Positions 41,555 to 49,018 of a stretch of DNA of 64,000 nt are shown here, piece by piece (the stretch's first letter is position 1; each line of letters begins with the position of its first letter). Under the pieces are notes generated by a model, which made no database searches, had not been told where the DNA came from, and was given only the letters and a program-made list of their open reading frames with translations. The stretch is from an uncultured Clostridia bacterium (GTDB lineage Bacteria; Bacillota; Clostridia; Christensenellales; Borkfalkiaceae), in contig CANRIK010000005.1 in NCBI GenBank assembly GCA_947630705.1, positions 31,090 through 95,089 on the forward strand, given 5' to 3'. Made by a program: the position numbers and the translations under genes.

Positions 41555-43190
41555 AACGCCTCCGCCGTTTTCGAAAACCGGAATATATATGCGTTTGTCA
41601 CACGACGACGATAAGGCGTGCGAGTCGTCGTCCATAGAAAATCAGCGTATCATACTCCGCAAATATGTGGCGGAGCGCGGCGGTACCGTAATAGCCGAAT
41701 ATGTTGACGACGGATTGTCGGGCACAAATTTCAACCGCCCGGGCGTAAAACGCATGCTGGGCGACGCGCAAGCCGGAAAAATAGATACGATAGTCGTAAA
41801 GGATCTGTCGCGATTCGGACGAAATTATATTCAGGTCGGCCAGTATATAGATTACATATTTCCGGCTTACGGCATAAGATTTGTTGCGGTAAACGATAAC
41901 ATAGACACTGTGGACAGAGGCAGTGCGGCGATGGATATGATGCCTATAATGAACGTATTCAACGAGTGGCACGCGGCAAACACCAGCAAAAAAATACGGG
42001 CCGTTCTTGAAGCCAAGCAGCGTTCGGGAATATATACCAACTGGAATTATGCTTACGGCTACAATGTCAGCTCCGACGAAAACCGCACGGCGGTTGTAGA
42101 CGCGGAAGCGGCGCAAGTGGTACGGAAAATTTTTGCGTTGAGGTCGGAGGGCAAGTCGGCTCGCGCCATAGCGAAAATTTTAACTGATGAAAAAATCCCA
42201 AATCCCACAAATCATTTCAGACGTCTCGACGGCGGCAAATGGAACAGACCATGCAAGCCCTATTGGTGCCCGTCAACGGTGTCGGGAATACTCTCCGATC
42301 CGATATATATAGGTGTCACAGTACAGCATAAAACCACGAGCGTCTCCTACAAAAATCATAAGACGGTGAAAATACCCGAGGCCGAGAGGATTGTGAACGA
42401 AAATTCTCACGAGGCAATTATAAGCGTCGAGCTTTGGAACAGTGTTCAGCAGATGAAAAACTCCGTATCGAGAGGCAGAACTGACAAATCGGACGTAGTT
42501 CACCCTCTGTCGGGTCTCTTGATATGCCCCGATTGCGGCAAAAAATTCAAATTAAAGCGTTCCGAAAAAAAATACGCGGACAGCGATGTCCGTAAAAATT
42601 ATTTTTGCTGCCGAACGTATGCCGACCTCGGCAAAAATTATTGTTCGTCGCACAATATATCCGAAAGAGAAATGGAGAGCATAGTTTCGGGAGATATACG
42701 CGAAATGCTGTCCGGCCATGAGACGGACGAGAGCGCGGCGCGCGAAAAATTTATTGCCTTAAAGAGCAAGAGCGGCGACCGCAGCCGCTGTTCCGACCAA
42801 GCGCTTTTAAAATCATGCGAGGCGAGAATAGCGGAAATCGACAGATTGATTCGGGCGGCGTTTGAGGACAAAATTCTCAAAGATATGTCTGAAAGCGTCT
42901 TTGAAAGTCTCTGCGAAAATTATCGGAGCGAGAGATACGCAAAGGAAGAGGAGCTCCGAAAAATCAAGAAAAGACTTGCCGAAACCGCTTCATATTCCGA
43001 CGGAAAGGAGGTAAACGAGTATATAAGCAGATTAAAGAGTTACTCCGACTGTACTATACTTACGAGGGAACTCTGTATTCAGCTTATCGAATTTATAACA
43101 GTCGGTGAAAAAAACGAAAACGGCGTCAGAGATATCCATATCTATTATCGCCTCAAAAAGAACGAAAACTCCGACGCGGAAAGAAAATAA
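41535..43190 (+). CDS. Large serine recombinase (TnpX/TndX-like site-specific integrase)
   Basis: A 551-residue recombinase. The resolvase catalytic domain has the nucleophile in YMRLSHDDD (Ser22) and the arginine region DTIVVKDLSRFGRNYIQVGQ. The recombinase domain follows (PYWCPSTVSGILSDPIYIG), then a zinc ribbon (LICPDCGKKF ... YFCC ... NYC, residues 330-380) and a long coiled coil (440-500). All parts of an active enzyme are present. It lies 20 bp from the right attachment core and reads toward it, as is typical. It should integrate and, with a directionality factor, excise the element. Confidence 0.92.
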   Translation: MEYMTAKTPPPFSKTGIYMRLSHDDDKACESSSIENQRIILRKYVAERGGTVIAEYVDDGLSGTNFNRPGVKRMLGDAQAGKIDTIVVKDLSRFGRNYIQVGQYIDYIFPAYGIRFVAVNDNIDTVDRGSAAMDMMPIMNVFNEWHAANTSKKIRAVLEAKQRSGIYTNWNYAYGYNVSSDENRTAVVDAEAAQVVRKIFALRSEGKSARAIAKILTDEKIPNPTNHFRRLDGGKWNRPCKPYWCPSTVSGILSDPIYIGVTVQHKTTSVSYKNHKTVKIPEAERIVNENSHEAIISVELWNSVQQMKNSVSRGRTDKSDVVHPLSGLLICPDCGKKFKLKRSEKKYADSDVRKNYFCCRTYADLGKNYCSSHNISEREMESIVSGDIREMLSGHETDESAAREKFIALKSKSGDRSRCSDQALLKSCEARIAEIDRLIRAAFEDKILKDMSESVFESLCENYRSERYAKEEELRKIKKRLAETASYSDGKEVNEYISRLKSYSDCTILTRELCIQLIEFITVGEKNENGVRDIHIYYRLKKNENSDAERK

Positions 43191-43220
43191 ATTCCCATAT
43201 TGAGCGAGTTCAACGGGTCC
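43190..43220 (+). other. Right attachment site (attR)
   Basis: The element half-arm TTCCCATAT (43192-43200) is followed by the CAAC core (43211-43214), after which collagen codons resume as ACG-GGT-CCC (Thr-Gly-Pro) in the same phase as at the left junction. Confidence 0.75.
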
Positions 43221-43764
43221 CACCGGCGCAACAGGTCCCACCGGCGCAACGGGTCCAACCGGTGCAACCGGACCGCAGGGCGAAGTCGGTCCGACAGGAC
43301 CCCAAGGCATACAGGGTGAGACAGGACCCCAAGGCGCGGCCGGTGCAGACGGCACGGTCGTTCCCGTCGCCTTACAGGCTCTTGCCTATGCAGGAGGCGA
43401 CATTGCCGGCACGGACGGCGCAGTCGCATTGCCGGCTCTCACAGTGTATCCGACGGGAGCGGAAGGCATAGTCGGAAGCGCGGATTCGGTCACTTTGCAG
43501 ACGCCCGGGCTATACGAGATAACCTATTCTCTTGGTTATACGGACGGTGCGACCGCGGACTCCACGGCATCTCTATATGTCGGCGGACAGCAGATAGCTT
43601 CAACTGTAAGAAATCTGAATAATCAGACCGGCGCGACCGCAACTTACGTTATAAACGCCGCAGGAGGCGAAACCGTACAGTTCCAGCTCGCCGAAGGCAC
43701 AGGACTTACGGGAGCCAATCTCAATCTTCTTATAAAACAGTATTCCCTCGGCGAAGAGGCGTAA
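43213..43764 (+). pseudogene. Collagen-like (BclA-type) protein, 3' part separated by the element
   Basis: Without its own start, this frame continues Gly-X-X repeats ([37 protein letters not shown]). It then encodes a C-terminal globular domain of about 130 residues ([35 protein letters not shown]) like the TNF-like jelly roll of Bacillus BclA exosporium proteins. An internal ATG at 43429 could give only part of that domain. It is silent unless the element excises. A terminator follows. See the 5' part at 34614. Confidence 0.85.
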
Positions 43765-43789
43765 CGTCCGACGGAAATAAAATGAAAAC

Positions 43790-43822
43790 GTCGCCGCGGC
43801 AATTTGCCGCGGCGACTGTTTT
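43790..43822. terminator. Hairpin terminator after the collagen-like gene
   Basis: Stem GTCGCCGCGGCAA / TTGCCGCGGCGAC, followed by TGTTTTC. Confidence 0.85.
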
Positions 43823-43874
43823 CAGTTAAGAAATAGTTTGTAAAGTTAGATTTCCGATTAAGTTCCGATTAACG

Positions 43875-44699
43875 TCAACTTCTGTAAGGTCTGGGGAACA
43901 GACCTTTTATGGAATTGAGTATCTGCATATCCTCCTCCGGAATTTCAAAATCCACTTTCAGATTTTCGGCTATTCGCGACGGCGTAACCGATTTCGGCAA
44001 GGGCAGCGTTCCCCTCTGAATACAGTATCTTATGCAGAGCCTTGCAAGGCTGACCTTACATTTTTCCGCTATTTCGGCAATCTCCTTAATTTCGAGAATT
44101 CTTCCCGTAGCAAGGGGAGAGTAGGCCTCAATAAGGATACCGCGCCTCTTGCAATATTCCCAAATGGGTTCCTGCGTATTGCCAATATAGAATCTTATCT
44201 GATTGACCGAAGGTATAACTCCCGTCGCCTCTATAAGAGATTCAATGTCCGAACCGTGGAAATTTGAAACGCCTATCGAGCGCAACTTTCCCTCTTTTTT
44301 CATGTCTATCAACGCCTTCCAAGCCTCGATGTTTCCCTCCGTGCAGTCCGTTCCGACAGCCGACCACGGCCATGGCGCGTGAATCAAATAGAGGTCGAGG
44401 TATTCGGTACCGAGAGCTTTCAGAGATTTTTCGCAGTACTCTCTCGCTCCCTTATATGTCTTTATATCCGCCGGAAGTTTGGTTGTTACAAACAATTTTT
44501 CACGATCCAATCCGCAGTCTCTTATGGCTTCGCCCACGGCGTCCTCGTTTTCGTAATTGTAAGCTGTATCTATGTGTCTGTAACCGCATTCCACTGCGGC
44601 GCGCACCGCACGGTAGGCGTCCGCCTTTGCGGATTGCCAAGTTCCGAGACCTATGGAAGGTATCTCTGTATTGTCGTTTAAAACGTATTTTTCTGTCAT
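43875..44699 (-). CDS. Aldo/keto reductase
   Basis: A 274-residue NADPH-dependent oxidoreductase with a TIM-barrel. The tetrad is visible: Asp and Tyr in DTAYNYENEDAVGEAI (near residues 43-48), Lys in VTTKLP (near 73) and His in YLIHAPWPW (near 106). GVSNFHGSDIESLI and the late LPKSVTPSRIAENL bind the cofactor. It resembles the YvgN/2,5-diketogluconate reductase group; the substrate is undefined. Short spacing to the GH95-like gene on the same strand suggests, but does not prove, co-transcription. Confidence 0.92.
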   Translation of the reverse strand: MTEKYVLNDNTEIPSIGLGTWQSAKADAYRAVRAAVECGYRHIDTAYNYENEDAVGEAIRDCGLDREKLFVTTKLPADIKTYKGAREYCEKSLKALGTEYLDLYLIHAPWPWSAVGTDCTEGNIEAWKALIDMKKEGKLRSIGVSNFHGSDIESLIEATGVIPSVNQIRFYIGNTQEPIWEYCKRRGILIEAYSPLATGRILEIKEIAEIAEKCKVSLARLCIRYCIQRGTLPLPKSVTPSRIAENLKVDFEIPEEDMQILNSIKGLFPRPYRS

Positions 44700-44767
44700 A
44701 TAACACCTCGCTGTTTATTTTGTAAAGAGTCGGCACCGCATGTCCGCAACTTCAAAGCCGCGTCAAA

Positions 44768-47356
44768 TTACGGCTGTTTTTTATTGCGAAATTCCGTTTT
44801 TTCAGGTTCACCTCTTTTTAGTTTTATATTAATTTCGGACCCCATATAGCAAATAACGGTTTCAATATCCTCATTTAACGCTTCGAATTCCGCTTTTACT
44901 CGGCCGTTTTCCCAGCTCATGAAATTTATCCTTATGCCGAGCCTCGTCATAAGTCCGCGAACCTTTCCGCTATGCCATATGCCGCACGGCAATAGAATTA
45001 TCCCTTTGTCGTCCGAGTATACAAGAGCCTCGTTAATTACGCCGTGTATGCTTGCCGCGTTGTCCTGACAGAAGGAACGTTGCGCTCTTCCCATATCGTG
45101 ACCCGTCATAAGCGAATCATATTCGAAATCGGCGCAAACCAAGTCGTACAGACATTTTCGGAACAGTGATTTATCTCTTATACGCGCGGCGGCCATGGCG
45201 AGCTGCATTCTGCCGAATCCCGTCGTCCGTTGGTCGCTTGCATAAGTTCTTCTGTCCTTTACGGCCTGTCTCACCGCATGGGCGAGAGCCGTATTTCTCG
45301 CGGCTTCGTATGCCGGCCATGCAGCATAGAGGTGAGAGGAGTGGCGATGATTGTTTCGGTTTTCTGTGTAGGCAAGAGCCCATTCTTTAAGCGCGCCGTG
45401 TCCGTCCGTAATATTTTCCGGCAATCTCGAATTGAAAATTTCCACGCCTTCGAAGTCGTATTCCTTTATGATTCCCTTTTGAGCGAATTTTTTAAACATT
45501 CTTACGGAATCTCTCGCGGCGGCTATGTCCATGGCGGAGTTTGCACACACCTGTTCAACGGTTTTTTCTCCGTCGGGAGCGTTTTCAGGAGAGTAGCAGG
45601 GGGTGAAAATATATTTACCGCCCTCGGAGATCTCCGTGCCGTCGTCGGCGTGCACTGCGCCATGTGCGTCGGTATAAAATCTCCTGTCCGCAAATCCCAG
45701 CCAGAAATTCATGAGTTTTGTCAGAAGAGGCTTCAATATTTCGCTTTCGAGGTCAAGCGAGCGTTCCCTTTCAAGTTCCGCCGTACGCTCGTCAGTCAGG
45801 TCGAGAAGAGCTTTCAAACGCCTTACGTTCAGATCCCTTCTCAACTTTATTCGGCGGTTTCCGAAACATTCCCACATTTCGAATACGGGGAGGAGCTGCC
45901 ATGCCGCTCCGGCATTCCAATAGATCATCGGATATCCTGCGGGAGTGGAGAAAAACAGTCCGCATCCGGCGCCGTCCGTGCGCGCCGGCGCCTTGATTGC
46001 GTTCTCTATGCCGTTTATGTTTTTTGCGTTTATTAGCCAATCCGGAGCAAAATCGAGCAAAAAATTTATGTAACTTTCCGTACATTCCGGCAGATTTCCG
46101 GTATTCAGACCGCATATTTGCGCGTTGGTATTTGCGTTCAGCGTATGGTCGCCGCTCCATGCCGGCAGAAGATTTCCGACCCAGATGCCGCCCAGCCGCG
46201 CGGTTGAGTAGCCGTGAGAGCAAACGGACACGAAACGCGAGTGTACGTAGAGCAAATCCAGCCAATCGGCGTTTATTTCGCCGTCCTCGGCGCCCTTCTG
46301 ATTTATGCGGATTTCGTCAGCGTCGGCAAATCCGCCGCCGTCGGAGAGATTCAGCTCCGCCGAATTCATCATCGGAAAATGCAATTTTACGTGCCGTGAC
46401 AAAAGCCTCTCGTATAGCTCGTTCGGTTGGCTTTTCCCGATCGTTGCCCTTAAATTTTTAAGGGCGCGCTCGCAATGTCTCTTGACTTCGCGCATCTCCG
46501 TTATTCCGCTTTTCAGATAGTCGGTTTTCGCAAGCAGCAGAATTTTTGTCGCGGATTGTATCTTTAAGCAGTCGCCTTCGGAGGAGATTTTGCCGTCGCT
46601 CAAAATTTTTATAGCCGTCCAGAAACCGCTGTGCGAAAGTTCCGTTACGGGATTTTCGGGTATATCGCCTATATGGGATTCGGGCGGTTTTCCGTAAAAG
46701 CTCATTTCTCCGCCGTCGTTTGAAGTTTTTACCGTTTCGGGAAACTTGACGCTTCGGAATTTTTTGTCGTCACGTTCCATATCGCAGAACATATCGTCAA
46801 AATTTTCAAAGCACAGAGTAAAATCGTTTTTGTATTCGCACTCCGTAAAAACAACGGAAATCCCGTCCGCGCGCGAAACGAAGGATCTGCGTCGCAGTTC
46901 TCCGCCGTTCGATAGACATTCGCAAGATATCTCGCCCGTATAAAAATCGGTTTTGCGCAAGTAGTTTTCAATCTCTCCGCCGCATTTTATATGCATGAGC
47001 GCCGCCGGAAAGTACGGGCGTGCGGAACACGCCACATAATCTTTCAGACCGTATTTTTCTCGCCAGTGATTTTTTAAAAAATCTATCCAGATTCCGGCGT
47101 TGCCTCGCGTTACGGCAGCCTTTTTGACCTCGCGGTCTATGGAATGTATTTCGGCGGTTTCCATGGGGTTTACGGTGTCCATTACGCACTTCGTATTATT
47201 GAAAATAACCACGTCGTCGCACGGCAGAAAACTCTCGATAATTCCCGTTTCGCCGTTTGCCGTAAACAGAGCGTCGCGCCAAGCGTTCGGCTCGCTTTTC
47301 AAATTGCAGAAAGATTTTAAGATAATGCCTTTGAACCCTTTTACGGATTTTTTCAT
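44768..47356 (-). CDS. Glycoside hydrolase family 95-like protein (alpha-L-fucosidase/galactosidase type)
   Basis: About 862 residues. NRNNHRHSSHLYAAWPAYEA corresponds to the GH95 HRHxSHLYxxxP signature, and SGDHTLNANTNAQICGLNTG to the segment with the two catalytic-site Asn residues (N-x-N). GRMQLAMAAARIRD and QDNAASIHGVINEALV match later (alpha/alpha)6-barrel motifs. There is no signal peptide, so it should act in the cytoplasm on imported oligosaccharides. The ATG at 47356 with GGAGA upstream is preferred; frame extension to 47437 lacks a site. GH95 enzymes remove terminal alpha-L-fucose or alpha-L-galactose; which applies here is unclear. Confidence 0.8.
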   Translation of the reverse strand: MKKSVKGFKGIILKSFCNLKSEPNAWRDALFTANGETGIIESFLPCDDVVIFNNTKCVMDTVNPMETAEIHSIDREVKKAAVTRGNAGIWIDFLKNHWREKYGLKDYVACSARPYFPAALMHIKCGGEIENYLRKTDFYTGEISCECLSNGGELRRRSFVSRADGISVVFTECEYKNDFTLCFENFDDMFCDMERDDKKFRSVKFPETVKTSNDGGEMSFYGKPPESHIGDIPENPVTELSHSGFWTAIKILSDGKISSEGDCLKIQSATKILLLAKTDYLKSGITEMREVKRHCERALKNLRATIGKSQPNELYERLLSRHVKLHFPMMNSAELNLSDGGGFADADEIRINQKGAEDGEINADWLDLLYVHSRFVSVCSHGYSTARLGGIWVGNLLPAWSGDHTLNANTNAQICGLNTGNLPECTESYINFLLDFAPDWLINAKNINGIENAIKAPARTDGAGCGLFFSTPAGYPMIYWNAGAAWQLLPVFEMWECFGNRRIKLRRDLNVRRLKALLDLTDERTAELERERSLDLESEILKPLLTKLMNFWLGFADRRFYTDAHGAVHADDGTEISEGGKYIFTPCYSPENAPDGEKTVEQVCANSAMDIAAARDSVRMFKKFAQKGIIKEYDFEGVEIFNSRLPENITDGHGALKEWALAYTENRNNHRHSSHLYAAWPAYEAARNTALAHAVRQAVKDRRTYASDQRTTGFGRMQLAMAAARIRDKSLFRKCLYDLVCADFEYDSLMTGHDMGRAQRSFCQDNAASIHGVINEALVYSDDKGIILLPCGIWHSGKVRGLMTRLGIRINFMSWENGRVKAEFEALNEDIETVICYMGSEINIKLKRGEPEKTEFRNKKQP

Positions 47357-47517
47357 TGCCGTTCTCCGCATGGCATAATGATTCGCCACAAGTAAATGAT
47401 ATAACAAAAACTCCGAAAAGTAAAGATTTGAATCCAAAAAATCATATTATCCTTCCGCTAAAAGGCAGAATTATCGCCGATTACATAATAATGTCAAAAC
47501 GACTGCAAGGTAAAACC

Positions 47518-47547
47518 TTGACAATACGTTGTCCGGCATGTTAGAAT
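47518..47547 (+). promoter_or_regulatory. Promoter of the eight-gene AAA/MBG operon (possible leaderless start)
   Basis: TTGACA (47518-47523), an 18-nt spacer and TAGAAT (47542-47547). The ATG of the first gene begins at 47554, 7 nt after the -10, so the predicted start site coincides with the start codon. No other promoter is evident up to 63920. Confidence 0.7.
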
Positions 47548-47553
47548 ACATAT

Positions 47554-48252
47554 ATGGCATTTTGGATAGTTTGGTTGATAATAGGGGTATTGTTTATTCT
47601 GGTTTTTTCGGCCGTTATAATACCCAACATAGTTTTCAGGATGTGCGCGTCCGCGCTGCCTGTACACTTGAAGACCGTAGACCGTTTTTCCGACGGCTCT
47701 GCGGAAGTGATTGAATACCTTCCGACCCCCGACGTGCGGAAATACATTAAGGGATACCGCATATCGAGAAGTCTGAAAGGTATCTATTTCCGCGGCGAAT
47801 GGAATCAAAGGGCGGCGTGTGCGGTGTACGAGTTGACTGCTTACGGCGCAGATGACTGCATAATCGACATTCTGCGCATAAAAGAGAAGTTTACAAACGG
47901 TAAATATACGCAGGAAATAGCTCTGCCCTCTAAAACCGATTACGTGACGCTTCGGCTTGTCTGCATAGACGACGAACCGGTTGTATCCGTAAGACGTGCG
48001 TTCGGCTTCAAATTCGTCATGTGGCTGTGCGCGCTCTGTCTTGCTCTCGCCGTTGCATGCGATCTTTTGTTGTGGTTGGTAGTCACGTTTGTGCTCTGCT
48101 ACCTCGACGGATTTACGATGACTCTCCAAATTTCCGCCGGATATTGGGCGGCAATTCTGGGTTATACCGCCCTCGCCGTGGTTGTTGTAACCGCGTCGAT
48201 AGCCTTGGGGTGGTTCTTTGTCGGAAAAAGGGAGGAAATTTATGCCGGTTGA
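47554..48252 (+). CDS. Membrane protein of unknown function, first gene of the AAA/MBG operon
   Basis: A 232-residue protein: one N-terminal hydrophobic helix (3-27), a beta-rich soluble domain (about 35-148; YFRGEWNQRAACAVYELTAY) and two or three C-terminal helices (about 152-222). Its soluble part resembles in pattern that of the next protein, suggesting the two are related partners. No known family recognised. No ribosome-binding site is visible and the promoter's -10 abuts the ATG, consistent with a leaderless mRNA. It overlaps the next gene by 11 nt. Confidence 0.72.
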   Translation: MAFWIVWLIIGVLFILVFSAVIIPNIVFRMCASALPVHLKTVDRFSDGSAEVIEYLPTPDVRKYIKGYRISRSLKGIYFRGEWNQRAACAVYELTAYGADDCIIDILRIKEKFTNGKYTQEIALPSKTDYVTLRLVCIDDEPVVSVRRAFGFKFVMWLCALCLALAVACDLLLWLVVTFVLCYLDGFTMTLQISAGYWAAILGYTALAVVVVTASIALGWFFVGKREEIYAG

Positions 48253-49018
48253 CAGAAGAGAAGACAACGAAGCCGGAGGCGCTTTTGCGAGCACGCGCGC
48301 GCAGGCGAGCTTCGATGAGGTGAAGCCGTCGAAAAAATCTGTTTCCGACGGCGCCGCAAACTCCGTTTTGAACGACAGAAAAGCTCCCGAACGCGGCTCT
48401 AAAAAATACTCTGCGAAGAATGTTGAATTGAAAAAGCATAAGCGGACGGAGCCTTTGGGCGAAAGGCTCGATTATCCGGGCGGCTTCCCCGTATATCTCG
48501 CAAGATACGTTCTGTTCGGCGGAGACACTCCGCACGCGGCAATGCGCTTTTATAACGGTAGCGACGCTGTCCTTACGGGAATCAAATTCAAAGTTACGGA
48601 GAAGGACGCGAACGGAAAGATAATTGCCGAATACACCCTCGAAAGGCGCGGATTGAACGTGGTGAGCGACTCCGAATTCGCGGTAGCCGACTGCGCCGTC
48701 GATTCCGATTGCGCGGCTTTGGAGGTGTCGCTTTTAGCGGCATTGTCCGACCCTTACGAGTATATTGTCGTGGATGACGGCGTGACCGTCCGCTACGGCG
48801 TGGAAGAGGAAAACAAGGAATTTTATTTCAAAAACAAACGCTCCTGTTCGGTAAAAAAATACAGAAAAATTTTGTCGGCGATATCCCTTGCGGTAATCGT
48901 GATTGTTGCCGCCGTCGCCGCCGTTACAGTATGGCGGTCGGGATTTTTTGACGGTAAAGGGTCTGCCGACGCGGAAAATAATACTTTTATTGCGGTAACT
49001 GAAAATGTTGAAACATAG
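48242..49018 (+). CDS. Single-pass membrane protein of unknown function, second gene of the AAA/MBG operon
   Basis: A 258-residue protein starting at the ATG with GGAGGAAAT upstream. Residues 1-75 are charged and disordered, residues 80-200 beta-rich (PHAAMRFYNGSDAVLTGIKF; KDANGKIIAEYTLERRG), and a C-terminal helix (about 213-233) follows a basic patch (KNKRSCSVKKYRK). The positive-inside rule places the large domain in the cytoplasm. It overlaps the next gene by 14 nt. No family recognised; tight packing says it belongs to the same machine. Confidence 0.72.
   Translation: MPVDRREDNEAGGAFASTRAQASFDEVKPSKKSVSDGAANSVLNDRKAPERGSKKYSAKNVELKKHKRTEPLGERLDYPGGFPVYLARYVLFGGDTPHAAMRFYNGSDAVLTGIKFKVTEKDANGKIIAEYTLERRGLNVVSDSEFAVADCAVDSDCAALEVSLLAALSDPYEYIVVDDGVTVRYGVEEENKEFYFKNKRSCSVKKYRKILSAISLAVIVIVAAVAAVTVWRSGFFDGKGSADAENNTFIAVTENVET

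Larger units (their letters stand above)
34843..43214 (+). mobile_element. 8.37-kb serine-recombinase integrative element carrying a Gabija-like system, inserted in a collagen-like gene
   Basis: Both ends lie inside one collagen-like coding sequence. The shared core is CAAC (34843-34846 and 43211-43214). Inside the element, ATATGGGAA at 34859-34867 and its complement TTCCCATAT at 43192-43200 lie 12 and 10 nt from the cores. Circularisation would bring them into one dyad whose centre falls at CAA|C of the core, as expected of attP for a large serine recombinase. Cargo in order, all on the plus strand: a terminator, an OLD nuclease, a UvrD-like helicase, two DUF2589 genes, two unknown genes, a 60-residue ORF, and the recombinase ending 20 bp from the right core. 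No conjugation or replication genes are seen. Confidence 0.87.

Noticed and set aside
34735..43330. Collagen triplet DNA at both ends as the direct repeats that define the element
   Set aside because: Gly-Pro-Thr codons repeat many times on each side, so they cannot place the junction alone. The CAAC core was chosen from where coding periodicity breaks and from the dyad centre.
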